A stretch of 64,000 bases of DNA from Acinetobacter bouvetii (GCF_902753875.1 NZ_CADDTS010000004.1:62001-126000), one strand, 5' to 3'. Shown: positions 1 to 9,786, counted from the stretch's first letter. Made by a program: numbers and translations. The notes: generated by a model not told the origin, from the letters alone.

Positions 1-537
1 GCCTATGGTTGGTTGCGTACCGAATCAGGCGTTCACCGTTTAGTGCGTAAGTCTCCGTTTGACTCGGGGAATCGTCGTCATACGTCGTTCTCTGCGGTGT
101 TTGTATCGCCTGAAGTCGATGACAACATTGAAATTGACATCAACCCGGCAGATGTCCGTACCGATACTTACCGTGCATCCGGTGCCGGTGGTCAGCACAT
201 TAACAAAACCGATTCTGCGGTACGTTTAACGCACGCACCGACCGGTATTGTCGTGGCCTGTCAGAACCAGCGTTCGCAACACGCCAACCGTGACCATGCC
301 TGGAAACAGTTACGTGCAAAATTGTACGAACTTGAAATGCAAAAACGTAATGATGCGGCGAAGGCACTGGAAGATACCAAGTCCGATATCGGTTGGGGCA
401 GCCAGATTCGTTCCTATGTACTAGATGATTCACGGATTAAGGACTTGCGTACCAGTGTGGAAAGTTCCAACACCGGTGCAGTGCTAGACGGTGATCTGGA
501 TAAATTTATTGAAGCCAGCTTAAAGCAAGGTCTTTAA
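1..537 (+). CDS. prfB: Peptide chain release factor 2, C-terminal part (5' end outside window)
   Basis: RF2 recognises UGA and UAA stop codons and triggers peptide release on the ribosome. The reading frame is open from base 1 and gives the usual RF2 text around [21 protein letters not shown], followed by the catalytic GGQ loop ([18 protein letters not shown]) that enters the peptidyl-transferase centre. The stop-codon recognition domain and any programmed +1 frameshift site lie upstream of the window and cannot be judged. The gene ends normally (QGL, TAA). The TTG at 13 is an internal codon, not a start. Identification is secure. Confidence 0.97.
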   Translation, partial: AYGWLRTESGVHRLVRKSPFDSGNRRHTSFSAVFVSPEVDDNIEIDINPADVRTDTYRASGAGGQHINKTDSAVRLTHAPTGIVVACQNQRSQHANRDHAWKQLRAKLYELEMQKRNDAAKALEDTKSDIGWGSQIRSYVLDDSRIKDLRTSVESSNTGAVLDGDLDKFIEASLKQGL

Positions 538-585
538 TTTAAATTTTTTTTAAAAACAAAGCTCTGTGGGTATTTTGAAAATATA

Positions 586-630
586 TCTAAAATAATCGAT
601 ATTAAAATCGAAAAAATACGATATATTAGA
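586..630. promoter_or_regulatory. Imperfect inverted repeat upstream of the ArsR-type gene
   Basis: The arms TCTAA..ATCGATAT and ATACGATATATTAGA face each other within an AT-rich stretch 64-108 bases before the regulator ATG. ArsR/SmtB repressors usually bind such AT-rich dyads over their own promoter, so this is a plausible operator. The symmetry is imperfect and no binding evidence exists. Confidence 0.3.
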
Positions 631-693
631 TTCAACATGCTGAATAGAGCTTTTTCATTCATTTTTTAATGTTTAATTCAACGTGTCTGAACT

Positions 694-993
694 ATGGATA
701 TCGATTTAATTTTTAAAGCCTTAGCCAATCCGACCCGGCGTCAAATTTTGGAATGGCTGAAAAATCCTGAACAGTTCTTGTCAGAAGAGCAGTGCGGGGG
801 CTTTAATCGTGGTGTGTGTGCAGGTAATATCGAGAAACTCGGTCAGGTCTCACAATCGACCATGTCAAATCATTTGTCCGTTTTACAGCAGGCAGGTTTA
901 ATTCAGGCGGAAAAATATGGTCAATGGTCGTATTTTTCCCGCAATGAAGCTCTGATTCAGCAATATATTGATTATCTAAAAAACTCACTGTAA
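694..993 (+). CDS. ArsR/SmtB-family transcriptional regulator
   Basis: This 99-residue winged-helix repressor opens with the ArsR signature LIFKALANPTRRQILEWL and has a recognition helix around SQSTMSNHLSVLQQAGLI (about residues 53-70). Two cysteines (in EEQCGG and GVCAG, about residues 33 and 42) precede the helix-turn-helix. Proteins with this cysteine-bearing insertion commonly sit next to old yellow enzymes, as here, so a thiol or electrophile sensor is more likely than a metal sensor; that is inference. The gene lies 44 bases before the alkene reductase and probably shares its transcript. No strong ribosome binding site precedes the ATG. Confidence 0.85.
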   Translation: MDIDLIFKALANPTRRQILEWLKNPEQFLSEEQCGGFNRGVCAGNIEKLGQVSQSTMSNHLSVLQQAGLIQAEKYGQWSYFSRNEALIQQYIDYLKNSL

Positions 994-1037
994 ATCAAAA
1001 TATGAAGTAATTTACAGCCTGAGTGAAGAGGCAGAAT

Positions 1038-2120
1038 ATGGCTGAATTCTCTACCCCCTTGTCAATGGGCGATTTAAAACTTAAAAATCGTGTGATCATG
1101 GCTCCCCTGACACGCAGTCGTGCAACGGCTGACCGTGTTCCTACACCCATGATGGCTGAATACTACGCACAGCGTGCAAGTAGCGGTTTAATCATTTCCG
1201 AAGCAACAGTGATTTCTGAAGAAGCCAATGGCTACTTAAATACGCCAGGATTATTCACAGACGCACAAACACAAGGCTGGAAGCAGGTCACTGAGGCCGT
1301 GCATGCCAAAGACGGTCTGATTGTTGCGCAGTTATGGCATGTGGGTCGGGTTTCGCATCCGGATTTGCTGGAGGGTGAAACTCCGGTTTCGGCTAGTGCC
1401 GTACAGCAGGCGGGTTATGTCAGTTTGTTGCGTCCAAAACGTGAATATGTGGTGCCACGTCCACTGAAAATATCAGAAATTCAAGCCATTACCGAGCAAT
1501 ATAAACAGGCGGCGATTCGCGCCAAAGCCGCGGGTTTTGACGGTGTGGAATTGCATGCGGCGAATGGTTATCTGATTGACCAGTTCTTGCAAAGCAAAAC
1601 AAATTTGCGTGAAGATGAATACGGCGGATCCGTTGAAAACCGTGCCCGTTTCTTATTAGAAGTGGTGGATGCGCTGATTGAAGTCTGGGGTGCAGGTCGT
1701 GTGGGTGTGCATCTGGCACCGCGTGGCGATGAACATGATATGGGGGATGCCAATCCTAAAGAAACCTTTGGTTATGTACTGGAGGAGCTGGGTAAACGTA
1801 AGATTGCTTTCTTCTTTACCCGTGAATATCTGGCTGAGGACAGCATCAGCGACTATATGAAACAGCGCTCAGGCGGTGTGCCTTATATTGCCAATATGCG
1901 TTTGAGCCGTGAGGATGCAATGGATTTATTGCAATCGGGTCAAGCCGATGCAGTGTCTTTTGGTAAGGCCTATATTGCAAATCCGGATCTTTATGAACGC
2001 TTGTTGGCAGATGCACCTTTGAATGAATTGGTACTGGAAACCATGATTGGCTCGCAAGTCGCTGAAGGCTATATTGATTATCCAACTTTAGAAGAAAGTT
2101 CTGCTGAAGTCACTGCGTAA
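1038..2120 (+). CDS. Alkene reductase, old yellow enzyme family (NemA-like)
   Basis: This is an FMN-dependent ene-reductase that uses NAD(P)H to reduce activated C=C bonds, quinones, maleimides or nitro compounds. The family core is present: LKLKNRVIMAPLTRSRA at the N-terminus, HVGRVSHPDLL, the His/Asn substrate pair (H173 and N176 in HAANGYLIDQFLQ) and the DEYGGSVENRARF segment. At 360 residues the length is normal. I chose ATG 1038, preceded by GAAGAGG, over the GTG at 1023. It is probably co-transcribed with the ArsR-type regulator and induced by electrophiles. The exact physiological substrate cannot be told. Confidence 0.9.
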   Translation: MAEFSTPLSMGDLKLKNRVIMAPLTRSRATADRVPTPMMAEYYAQRASSGLIISEATVISEEANGYLNTPGLFTDAQTQGWKQVTEAVHAKDGLIVAQLWHVGRVSHPDLLEGETPVSASAVQQAGYVSLLRPKREYVVPRPLKISEIQAITEQYKQAAIRAKAAGFDGVELHAANGYLIDQFLQSKTNLREDEYGGSVENRARFLLEVVDALIEVWGAGRVGVHLAPRGDEHDMGDANPKETFGYVLEELGKRKIAFFFTREYLAEDSISDYMKQRSGGVPYIANMRLSREDAMDLLQSGQADAVSFGKAYIANPDLYERLLADAPLNELVLETMIGSQVAEGYIDYPTLEESSAEVTA

Positions 2121-2128
2121 TCGTATGC

Positions 2129-2166
2129 AGGCTGTGCTCCAAACCGATGAGTACAGCCTGATTTTT
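2129..2166 (+). terminator. Rho-independent terminator after the alkene reductase
   Basis: AGGCTGTGCTC (2129-2139) pairs with GAGTACAGCCT (2149-2159) and is followed by GATTTTTG. It closes the arsR-alkene reductase transcript. Confidence 0.75.
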
Positions 2167-2245
2167 GATTTAAAAAGTTAAAAGTATGCTATGCGGAAAA
2201 TTGGAAAAATCGTCATCTGCCAGATGTCTTGATCTCGCAGTCTTA

Positions 2246-2276
2246 CGATGACATCCATGTTATGGTCATCGATTTT
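2246..2276. repeat. Short palindrome, possible degenerate member of the local repeat family
   Basis: CGATGAC (2246-2252) and GTCATCG (2265-2271) flank a loop containing CATCCATG, the same loop text seen in the hairpins of the dispersed repeats at 3.7, 9.9 and 31.7 kb. It is followed by ATTTTT. It could equally be an isolated hairpin. Confidence 0.25.
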
Positions 2277-2383
2277 TGGGTGACTTGCTTTTATTTCAAC
2301 AACAAATCGTTCACGAATAAACTTTAACAACTGAATCTAGCTCTGTTATATTTGCCGATCGAATCTATTTTGGGGCATTTTGT

Positions 2384-3664
2384 TTGGCTACTCCTTTTTG
2401 GTATAACGCAGTACTTGCCATCGTCAAACCATTGTATCAATGGCGAATAAAAAAACGTGCGCAAAATGTACAGGCATATCAACAGGAAAGCCTTGAACGC
2501 TTTGGTCCCTTTCAAGCTGTAAAAAATCAGCACACGATCTGGTTCCATGTGGTATCGGTCGGAGAAACCAATGCTGCCCAGCCCTTAATTGAACACTATT
2601 TAAAATTGGGTCATCCGGTTTTAGTCACAAATACCACCAAAACCGGTCAGGCACGCGCCAAATCCCTGTTTCTAAAAGCGCCTTATGAGCATTTGTTTCA
2701 GGCCGTGTATTTGCCAGCAGACCAGAAATCTCTGGTTGCGGCCTTTTTTCATCAGTATCAACCGAAAATGCTAGTTTTGGTCGAAACGGAACTGTGGCCG
2801 AACCTGATTGATCAAGCACAAAAATCCAATGTACCTTGCCTGCTGGTGAATGCCCGACTTTCGGAAAAATCTGCAAACGGGTATGGAAAAGTTCCAAGTC
2901 TGACCCGACCGATGTTAAAGGGTCTAAAGCAACTGCTGGCACAGGATACGGCCACAGCCCAACGCTTTATTGCATTAGGGGCTGTAGCGTCTGTAACCCA
3001 AGTGGTCGGCAGTATCAAGTTTGATATTCATGCCCCGGAACAGTTTGTCCAGCAAGCCCAGCAGTTCAAGCAGGACTGGAATTTAGCGCAGCGTCAAATC
3101 ATCACCATTGCCAGTAGCCATGCGCCTGAAGAACAACAATTATTGGGTGCACTAAAGCCTTATTTAGAGCAACACCCGGAAATAGCGGTGATAGTGGTAC
3201 CCCGTCATCCGGAACGTTTTGATGAAGTGTTTCAAGCGGCACAACGCTTAAACTTAACTACTCAGCGTCGCAGTCTGGGTCAAACCATTCAAGCCGATAC
3301 GCAGGTGTATTTAGCCGACTCGATGGGAGAGATGTGGTTGTGGTATGCCTTATCGGATGCCTGCTTTGTCGGTGGCTCGCTGAATCAGCCGGGGGGTGGA
3401 CACAATATTTTAGAGCCGATGGCTTTGGATGTGCCGACCGTGATTGGTCCCAATTATTTTAATTTCCAAAGTATTGTCGATGAGTTTATAGATGCCAAGG
3501 CCTTGTTGGTGGGTCCAGATGTTACGCAAGTGGCAGAGCTTTTGATGCAATGTTTAGATGAACCGGAAATGGCTGCCGAGATCAGTCAAAATGCGAAAGT
3601 GATTATGCAGAAGAATTCAGGTTCCTTGCAGAAACATATTGCTGTTATTGATCAGTATATTTAA
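2384..3664 (+). CDS. waaA: 3-deoxy-D-manno-octulosonic acid (Kdo) transferase
   Basis: WaaA transfers Kdo from CMP-Kdo to lipid IVA at the cytoplasmic face of the inner membrane, an early step of lipooligosaccharide core synthesis. The 426-residue protein shows the family text WFHVVSVGETNAAQPLI, LVLVETELWPNLI and the GT-B sugar-nucleotide region GGSLNQPGGGHNILEPMALDVPTVIGPN. A short hydrophobic N-terminus probably anchors it. The only reasonable start is TTG at 2384; no in-frame ATG fits the conserved N-terminus. It stands alone, with a structured repeat behind it. Confidence 0.93.
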   Translation: MATPFWYNAVLAIVKPLYQWRIKKRAQNVQAYQQESLERFGPFQAVKNQHTIWFHVVSVGETNAAQPLIEHYLKLGHPVLVTNTTKTGQARAKSLFLKAPYEHLFQAVYLPADQKSLVAAFFHQYQPKMLVLVETELWPNLIDQAQKSNVPCLLVNARLSEKSANGYGKVPSLTRPMLKGLKQLLAQDTATAQRFIALGAVASVTQVVGSIKFDIHAPEQFVQQAQQFKQDWNLAQRQIITIASSHAPEEQQLLGALKPYLEQHPEIAVIVVPRHPERFDEVFQAAQRLNLTTQRRSLGQTIQADTQVYLADSMGEMWLWYALSDACFVGGSLNQPGGGHNILEPMALDVPTVIGPNYFNFQSIVDEFIDAKALLVGPDVTQVAELLMQCLDEPEMAAEISQNAKVIMQKNSGSLQKHIAVIDQYI

Positions 3665-3683
3665 ATATTTCAAATGCACTATA

Positions 3684-3823
3684 CGGCCTCATTTTGACAG
3701 AAAAGTTTCAATGCTGATTTGTAGGCAATCGCTACTTTTGAGGGATCAAAAGTAGCAAAAATACTTTGCTGATCTGATAGAGCATCCATGCTGTACAGAT
3801 CAGCGGGCGACATCCCTGTCGCC
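3684..3823 (+). repeat. Dispersed multi-hairpin intergenic repeat, copy A
   Basis: The core GTAGGCAATCGCTACTTTTG also occurs, nearly unchanged, at 31.6 kb and in reverse at 10.1 kb. Three hairpins follow in series: GCTACTTTTGA/TCAAAAGTAGC (3731-3756, 11 bp), GCTGATCTG/CAGATCAGC enclosing AGCATccATGCT, and GGCGAC/GTCGCC (3806-3823). The second and third stems differ in sequence from the other copies but still pair, so structure seems to be conserved. No coding potential is evident. Confidence 0.75.
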
Positions 3824-3867
3824 TTCCGCGTATCCTAATATGTTGAATGATTCTTTAGCAGAAGATT

Positions 3868-4578
3868 ATGAATATCGTCCTTCTTGATTCCAGTCAAACT
3901 CAATCCGAAATTTGGACCATCAGCAACACACGACAAGTTGAACATTTACAGACCCATGTGGATGTCAAAGTCGGAGACAGTTTGAAAGTCGGTATTCGTG
4001 AGGGAAGACGTTATCTCACTGAAATTGTAGAGATGACCGAACAGACCATAAAAATCAAACCCCTCCAAGAAGAAAAGGTTCCTGCAAAACTGCCGGTGAC
4101 TTTAATTGTGGCCATGCCACGTCCAAAAGTGTTACGGCGTTTGATCATGGATGCCGTAACTTTAGGCGTGGAAAAAATCATTTTGCTGCATAGCTATCGG
4201 GTGGACAAAAGCTATTGGCAGACGCCCTTTTTACAACAGCTGGATCATTATGTGGCACTGGGCCTGGAACAGGCGGGAGATACGCAGGCACCACAGATTG
4301 AAATGTATAAACGCTTCAAGCCTTTTGTCGAAGATGTCTTGCCCGGTTTGATCAGCACTGAGCATCCTGCCTATGTAGCTCATCCTTATGTGGAGCAAAG
4401 TATGCCTGCGGGGATTGTGCATGGTTGCACGATTATCATTGGCCCTGAAGGGGGCTTTATTCCCTATGAAGTGGATTTACTCATAAAAAACGGCTGCCAG
4501 GCTGTGAGCCTAGGCAACCGTATTATCCGCACAGAAACTGTCATTCCTTATGTGCTGGGGCGCTTATTTAGCGGCTGA
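3868..4578 (+). CDS. rsmE: 16S rRNA (uracil-1498-N3)-methyltransferase
   Basis: RsmE is a SPOUT-fold enzyme that methylates U1498 of 16S rRNA in the assembled 30S subunit. The 236-residue length is normal. The knotted C-terminal SAM site is clear: IIIGPEGGFIPYEVDLL followed by LGNRIIRTETVIPYVLGRL. The N-terminal half is the PUA-like RNA-binding domain. The 3' end overlaps the convergent mscS-type gene by 15 bases. Identification is secure. Confidence 0.95.
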   Translation: MNIVLLDSSQTQSEIWTISNTRQVEHLQTHVDVKVGDSLKVGIREGRRYLTEIVEMTEQTIKIKPLQEEKVPAKLPVTLIVAMPRPKVLRRLIMDAVTLGVEKIILLHSYRVDKSYWQTPFLQQLDHYVALGLEQAGDTQAPQIEMYKRFKPFVEDVLPGLISTEHPAYVAHPYVEQSMPAGIVHGCTIIIGPEGGFIPYEVDLLIKNGCQAVSLGNRIIRTETVIPYVLGRLFSG

Positions 4579-5535
4579 AGTTTCAGTTTCCGCCTGATCG
4601 CCACGATATACTTTCACTTCCTGAACAGGGTAAGGAATAGAAATACCGTGTTTATTAAAGGCCTGAATTACATGTTCCTGAACTTCACTGATTGAGTTTG
4701 CTGTCGTGGTTTCAGTGGTATCGACCCACCAACGCACATTCAGGTTGACAGAGAAGTCTGCCAGTGCATTCACGTTCACGGTAAAGCCGGGCTGACTCAG
4801 AATGGTTGGGTCTTTGTCTAAAATCGTCATCACGATATTTTTGGCTTTTTGAATGTCATCTTCATAACCAATGCCGACTACAAACTCACAACGACGACGT
4901 TGATAAGCTGTATTGACTGTTACTGCGCTGGTATAAACCGTTGCATTGGGAATCACAATACGACGACCATCGGGCGAACGTAAGAAGGTTGCACGAATCT
5001 GAATATCTTCAACTGTACCTTCCATACCCGACACAATAATGTCATCGCCAATCTTGAACGGTTCGCCCAGTAAAATCAGAATCCCGGAGAGTAAGTTCTG
5101 GAAAATATCCTTGAACGCAAAACCGATGGCAACCGAACCAATCCCTAAGGCACTCATGAGCTGACCTGGGGTAAAACCCGGGATGGCAATGACCATGGCA
5201 ATCAGAAAACCGAAGAACATAATGGCAGAACTACCGACACGGTTCAGTACCAGAACCAGATTCTGTTTGGAGTAGGAGCGGTCTGCAATTGCTTTACGTA
5301 CAAAAAATCTAAATAACTTAGACAGTAAAAGAAATACAGTGAAAACGATCAGTGCAATGCAGATATACGGCAAACGCTCCCAGAAACCATCAACAAATTT
5401 ATCAATGGTCGAGTAAGCATCGTTATACTTTTCTGTATGTTCAAGCACAGTTTGAGCGGTTTTTTCACCAGCTTCTTGCAATAGATGTGAAGTACCTTGA
5501 GTCACTTCACTCAAGGCATTTTGTTGTTCAGCCAC
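4564..5535 (-). CDS. Small-conductance mechanosensitive channel, MscS family
   Basis: This 323-residue inner-membrane channel releases solutes on hypo-osmotic shock. After a polar N-terminus come hydrophobic helices (about residues 50-75, 100-120 and 125-150). The pore-lining helix and first beta domain follow, with ALGIGSVAIGFAFKDIFQNLLSGILILLGEPF read as the Gly/Ala-rich TM3, then the cytoplasmic cage (DIQIRATFLRSPDGRRIVIPN). It is convergent with rsmE. The long predicted periplasmic N-terminus (EAGEKTAQTVLEHTEKYNDA) is slightly unusual but within family variation. Confidence 0.92.
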   Translation of the reverse strand: MAEQQNALSEVTQGTSHLLQEAGEKTAQTVLEHTEKYNDAYSTIDKFVDGFWERLPYICIALIVFTVFLLLSKLFRFFVRKAIADRSYSKQNLVLVLNRVGSSAIMFFGFLIAMVIAIPGFTPGQLMSALGIGSVAIGFAFKDIFQNLLSGILILLGEPFKIGDDIIVSGMEGTVEDIQIRATFLRSPDGRRIVIPNATVYTSAVTVNTAYQRRRCEFVVGIGYEDDIQKAKNIVMTILDKDPTILSQPGFTVNVNALADFSVNLNVRWWVDTTETTTANSISEVQEHVIQAFNKHGISIPYPVQEVKVYRGDQAETETSAAK

Positions 5536-5645
5536 AGATTTTCCGAATATTCATTATTGCCCGATATTTTGCCTGAAACTGAACATAAATTTAACCAATA
5601 AAACGTAGTATTCACTGTCGTTTTGTCAAAAAATGTCAGTAGGTA

Positions 5646-6227
5646 TTAAAAATACTGTGTACCTTTTTGTACCACTTCTTGCGGTGTTTCTAATTCACCT
5701 GTACCCATCATATAAGAAATGATACTGCTGGATGCCAAGAAACTTAACACTGTAATTAGAATGATGAACCAAGCCAGGATTTTTTCCCAGACTGGGGTTT
5801 CACGTGGCAGGCCATAGTTATTGATGCCCCGGGTTCCTGAACCCAAAAGCAGATAAAAACCCATAAATACATTCAGCAAGGGAACCAGAAATAACAGCAT
5901 CAGCCAGCCGCTGCGGTTCATGTCATGTAAGCGGCGGACGGTAATGACCATTAAGAAATACAGATACAAAACCAGAATCACCACAAAGCCCAGTCCTGCG
6001 ATTCCGGTCAGGGTGTTGACGAACTGATTGTCCATAGACAATGTATTGATATTAAAGATGCCCATAGCCAGACTCATGGCAATGGTGGCAAAGAAAGCGA
6101 TCAAATGCACAAAACCATACCAGCCAATTGAACTCAGACGACCAAAACGACCATCTGGAGATAAGGGATTATCTGCTTTAGCCGGCTGGTTGCGGGAAAA
6201 AAAGGGGGAGGAGTCTTGCGGGTTCAT
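5646..6227 (-). CDS. DUF805 family membrane protein
   Basis: This 193-residue membrane protein has a proline-rich cytoplasmic start (NPQDSSPFFSRNQPAKADNPLSPDGRFGRLSSIGWYGFVHL). Several transmembrane helices follow, with the family motif RRLHDMNRSGW between helices and a GTRGINNYG loop. DUF805 proteins have no established function. The gene is divergent from acs and shares its roughly 290-base upstream region. A fourth helix follows the loop, ending with a short polar tail. Confidence 0.85.
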   Translation of the reverse strand: MNPQDSSPFFSRNQPAKADNPLSPDGRFGRLSSIGWYGFVHLIAFFATIAMSLAMGIFNINTLSMDNQFVNTLTGIAGLGFVVILVLYLYFLMVITVRRLHDMNRSGWLMLLFLVPLLNVFMGFYLLLGSGTRGINNYGLPRETPVWEKILAWFIILITVLSFLASSSIISYMMGTGELETPQEVVQKGTQYF

Positions 6228-6396
6228 ACGCTTTTTCCGGTTCAGATTTGGGTAAGAAAATATTGTATTTTGCCAAGTTAAAATGACATCTTGTGTTTAA
6301 ATTATAAGATTAAATAAACAGATCAGATACCAATCAGGCAATTTTTTTTGTTGAATATGATCAGGGGGTCTGTGTTTTAAATTGTATAAATAAACT

Positions 6397-6406
6397 ACGA
6401 CCAAAG
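6397..6406 (+). promoter_or_regulatory. Candidate CrbR-type activator site upstream of acs
   Basis: The decamer ACGACCAAAG occurs here and in the actP upstream region at 19528-19537. About 40 bases downstream lies a plausible -10 (CATACTGTAG, 6436-6445), so the site would sit near -45 relative to transcription start, a normal position for an activator. The acs and actP genes are joint targets of CrbS/CrbR systems in other gammaproteobacteria, and the matching regulators are in this window. The assignment is inferred from the shared word only. Confidence 0.45.
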
Positions 6407-6518
6407 CATGATTGTTGTGGTTAAAAAACCACCGTCATACTGTAGATATGCAGTCAATAAAACCTATAACGTGGCATAGCATCTCGTGATGAGATGAAGA
6501 AGAGCAAGGAAGTAATTT

Positions 6519-8462
6519 ATGAATGAGATCTATCCTGTACCAGAAGAATTTAAAAAAACCGCTCGTACTGTCGAGTCTGAATATTTCGAGCGTTATCAGA
6601 AATCCATCGAGCAGCCTGATGAATACTGGGCAGAACAGGCCAAAAAGCTGGACTGGATCAAACCATTTACTCAAGTCAAAAATACCAGCTTTGACAAAGA
6701 AAATTTTAAAATTGAATGGTTTGCAGATGGACAATTGAACCTGAGTGCCAACTGTCTGGATCGACATTTAAAAGAACATCCGCATAAACCGGCGATTATT
6801 TGGGAAGGAGATCATCCTTCACGACATAAAATTATTTCTTTTAAAGAGTTGCATGACGAAGTCTGTCGTTTTGCCAATGTGCTCAAGAAAAATGGCATTA
6901 AAAAAGGTGATCGTGTGGTGCTGTATATGCCTATGATCTCCGAAGCCGCTATTTCCATGTTGGCTTGTGCACGGATTGGTGCAGTGCACTGTGTGGTATT
7001 TGGCGGTTTTTCGCCGGATTCACTGGCCAGCCGGATTGAAGACAGTCAGGCTAAAATCGTGATTACCGCCGATTCCGGTATGCGCGGGGGTAAACCGATT
7101 CCACTGAAAGAAAACGTGGATGAGGCCCTAAAGATTAAAGGCACTGAATCGGTTCAAAATGTGATTGTGGTACATCGCACCGGTAACCCGATTGAACTGA
7201 AAGAAGGGCGTGACCTGTGGTATCACATGGAAATCATGTCGGTGAATGAAATCTGTCCGCCGGAGCCGATGAATGCGGAAGATCCGCTATTTATTCTGTA
7301 TACCTCTGGATCGACTGGCAAGCCGAAAGGGGTGTTACATACTACGGGCGGCTATCTCACTTATGTGAACTCCACTTTCCGTGAAGTGTTTGATATCAAA
7401 CAGGATGATGTGTTCTGGTGTACCGCAGATGTAGGCTGGATTACCGGGCATTCCTATGTGCTGTATGGCCCACTCTCGAATGGCACCACTACGGTGATGT
7501 TTGAAGGCGTACCACAATATCCGACCTGGGCGCGTACCGGTCATATTGTCGATAAGCACAATGTCACCATTCTTTATACGGCACCAACGGCCATTCGGGC
7601 CATGATGCGCGAAGGCGATGCCTTTGTGCGGGAAAGCGACCGCAGCAGTCTGCGTCTGATTGGTTCCGTTGGTGAACCGATTAATCCGGAAGCATGGAAC
7701 TGGTATTACACCGTCGTTGGAGAAAGCCGTTGTCCGATTGTCGATACCTGGTGGCAAACTGAAACTGGCGGCATCCTGATTTCACCTTTACCCGGTGCGA
7801 CGGATTTAAAACCGGGTTCCGCGACCCGACCGTTGTTTGGGATTCAACCGGCCATTGTGGATGCCGAAGGCAAAGAACTTGAAGGCGAAGCAGAAGGCAA
7901 TCTGATTATCAAGGATTCCTGGCCGGGTCAGATGCGAACCATCTGGGGCGATCCGGCGCGATTTATTGAAGCTTATTTCTCGACCTATCCGGGGACTTAT
8001 TTCACTGGAGATGGTGCCCGTCGTGATAAAGACGGCTATTACTGGATTACCGGACGTGTCGATGATGTGCTGAATGTATCGGGTCACCGTTTGGGAACGG
8101 CAGAAGTGGAAAGTGCCTTAGTGGCGCATGAACATGTGGCTGAAGCCGCTGTGGTGGGCATGCCGCATGATATTAAGGGACAGGGCATTTGTGCATTCGT
8201 GACCTTGCAGGCCGATTTTGAAGAATCCGAAGAGCTGCGCAAAGAACTGGTCAATTGGGTGCGTAAAGTGTTGGGTCCAGTTGCGACGCCGGATGCCTTG
8301 CATTGGGCGCCTGCTTTACCTAAAACCCGTTCTGGCAAAATCATGCGCCGTATTTTAAGAAAAATTGCCGCCAATGAGCTGGATAGTCTGGGCGATACTT
8401 CCACCCTGGCCGATCCTCAAGTAGTAGACGTGTTAATCGAAACTGTGCGATCAAGTAAGTAA
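6519..8462 (+). CDS. acs: Acetyl-CoA synthetase
   Basis: Acs activates acetate with ATP and CoA to acetyl-CoA through acetyl-AMP, the high-affinity route of acetate use. At 647 residues it has the standard length. It carries the ANL-superfamily motifs [16 protein letters not shown] (P-loop), [33 protein letters not shown] and the C-terminal TRSGKIMRR with the catalytic, acetylation-controlled lysine K607. The start ATG follows AAGGAAG. The upstream ACGACCAAAG motif and the nearby crbSR-like and actP genes suggest joint acetate control. A terminator follows directly. Confidence 0.97.
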   Translation: MNEIYPVPEEFKKTARTVESEYFERYQKSIEQPDEYWAEQAKKLDWIKPFTQVKNTSFDKENFKIEWFADGQLNLSANCLDRHLKEHPHKPAIIWEGDHPSRHKIISFKELHDEVCRFANVLKKNGIKKGDRVVLYMPMISEAAISMLACARIGAVHCVVFGGFSPDSLASRIEDSQAKIVITADSGMRGGKPIPLKENVDEALKIKGTESVQNVIVVHRTGNPIELKEGRDLWYHMEIMSVNEICPPEPMNAEDPLFILYTSGSTGKPKGVLHTTGGYLTYVNSTFREVFDIKQDDVFWCTADVGWITGHSYVLYGPLSNGTTTVMFEGVPQYPTWARTGHIVDKHNVTILYTAPTAIRAMMREGDAFVRESDRSSLRLIGSVGEPINPEAWNWYYTVVGESRCPIVDTWWQTETGGILISPLPGATDLKPGSATRPLFGIQPAIVDAEGKELEGEAEGNLIIKDSWPGQMRTIWGDPARFIEAYFSTYPGTYFTGDGARRDKDGYYWITGRVDDVLNVSGHRLGTAEVESALVAHEHVAEAAVVGMPHDIKGQGICAFVTLQADFEESEELRKELVNWVRKVLGPVATPDALHWAPALPKTRSGKIMRRILRKIAANELDSLGDTSTLADPQVVDVLIETVRSSK

Positions 8463-8473
8463 GTTATATTTTG

Positions 8474-8510
8474 AATACCACCTGAGCCTTTCAGGTGGTA
8501 TTTTTATTTT
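8474..8510 (+). terminator. Rho-independent terminator after acs
   Basis: AATACCACCTGA (8474-8485) pairs with TCAGGTGGTATT (8491-8502), followed by a T-rich tail. Confidence 0.9.
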
Positions 8511-8593
8511 AGCTATAAGTACTGCAGGCATTAAGATAAAGATCAAAAACTTCATCTGCTAAGCTAAAGCCGTAAAACAATATAGAGATGATT

Positions 8594-9775
8594 ATGAATG
8601 CTTCATCTTCACAGCTAAATTCAAACCCCTTACAGATTGCCCGGCAACTGGCCGCACAGTTTGCAACCACGGCGGCTGAACGCGATAAACAAGGCGGCAA
8701 CCCCAAACATGAACGGGATCTCATCCGTCAAAGTGGCTTGTTGGGACTCTCGATTCCCCAGCAATATGGCGGACAAGGTGCAGACTGGAAAACGGTGTTC
8801 CAGACTATTCAGACGATTGCTCAGGTCGACAGTTCACTGGCGCATGTCTATGGCTTTCATCATTTACTGATTGCGACCGTACAGCTGTTTGCCCAAGCTG
8901 AGCAATATGCTCCTTGGTTTGAACAAACGGCCAAAGAAAATCTGTTTTGGGGCAATACCTTAAATCCCTTAGACCGCCGGACCACGGCAGAACAGATTTC
9001 GGAAAGCGAATATATCTTTCATGGTGATAAAAGTTTCTGTTCCGGCTCGATGGATTCAGATGTTTTACTCTGTTCTGGTTATAACGATGCAGGAAAATTA
9101 CTGATTGGAGTGATTCCCAGTACTCGTGATGGGGTCAGTTTTTTAGGTGACTGGAACAATATGGGACAGCGCCAGACCGACAGTGGAACCAGTCATTTTG
9201 AGCAGGTGAAAATTCAGCATCATGAATTACTGCTCAATCCGGGGCCGCTCAGTACGCCTTATTCGAGTTTACGTCCGCTGATTGCCCAACTGATTTTTGT
9301 GCATATATTTTTGGGGGTGGCAGAAGGGGCGTTTGAAACTGCCAGACAAACGGTGCAAAGTCAGAAAGCCTGGTCAAAATCTTTGGCGGAAGATGCCGTG
9401 CATGATCCGTTCACGCAAAAGCACTTTGCCGAGTTTTATGTGCAGCTGGAAGGGGTACGTTTACTGGCTCATAAAGCGGTCGAGACTTTGCAACAAGCCT
9501 GGAATATAGGCGAAGACTTAAGCGCTGAGCAACGCGGTGAAGTGAGTATCGCCATTGCTACAGCAAAAATTGCCGCCACTAACAGTTCGCTCTTTATCAC
9601 CCAGAATATTTTTCAGGTGATGGGGGCACGTGCCACCACAGCCAAGCTGAATCTGGACCGTTTCTGGCGCAATGTCCGCACCCAGACCTTGCATGACCCA
9701 ATTGATTATAAATATCAGGAAGTTGGGGAATGGCTGCTGACTGGGAAAGTATCGGACCCGAGTTTTTATTCTTGA
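8594..9775 (+). CDS. Acyl-CoA dehydrogenase-fold flavin monooxygenase (DszC/MsuC/SfnB-like)
   Basis: This roughly 393-residue flavoprotein has the acyl-CoA dehydrogenase fold. The helical N-terminus contains LGLSIPQQYGGQGADWKTVF, a beta middle follows, and the C-terminus reads NIFQVMGARATTAKLNLDRFWRNVRTQTLHDPIDYKYQEVGEW. The arginine-rich RNVRTQTLHDP ending is typical of the DszC/MsuC/SfnB branch that uses reduced flavin on organosulfur compounds rather than of true dehydrogenases. The sfnG-msuE pair 2 kb away supports a sulfur-scavenging role, but a different substrate is possible. ATG 8594 is chosen because AGAG lies six bases before it; 8588 is an alternative. Confidence 0.75.
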   Translation: MNASSSQLNSNPLQIARQLAAQFATTAAERDKQGGNPKHERDLIRQSGLLGLSIPQQYGGQGADWKTVFQTIQTIAQVDSSLAHVYGFHHLLIATVQLFAQAEQYAPWFEQTAKENLFWGNTLNPLDRRTTAEQISESEYIFHGDKSFCSGSMDSDVLLCSGYNDAGKLLIGVIPSTRDGVSFLGDWNNMGQRQTDSGTSHFEQVKIQHHELLLNPGPLSTPYSSLRPLIAQLIFVHIFLGVAEGAFETARQTVQSQKAWSKSLAEDAVHDPFTQKHFAEFYVQLEGVRLLAHKAVETLQQAWNIGEDLSAEQRGEVSIAIATAKIAATNSSLFITQNIFQVMGARATTAKLNLDRFWRNVRTQTLHDPIDYKYQEVGEWLLTGKVSDPSFYS

Positions 9776-9786
9776 TGTAGAACAGC

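Noticed and set aside
6435..6767. 110-residue antisense frame over the start of acs
   Set aside because: Shadow of the acs reading frame; no ribosome binding site or family resemblance.
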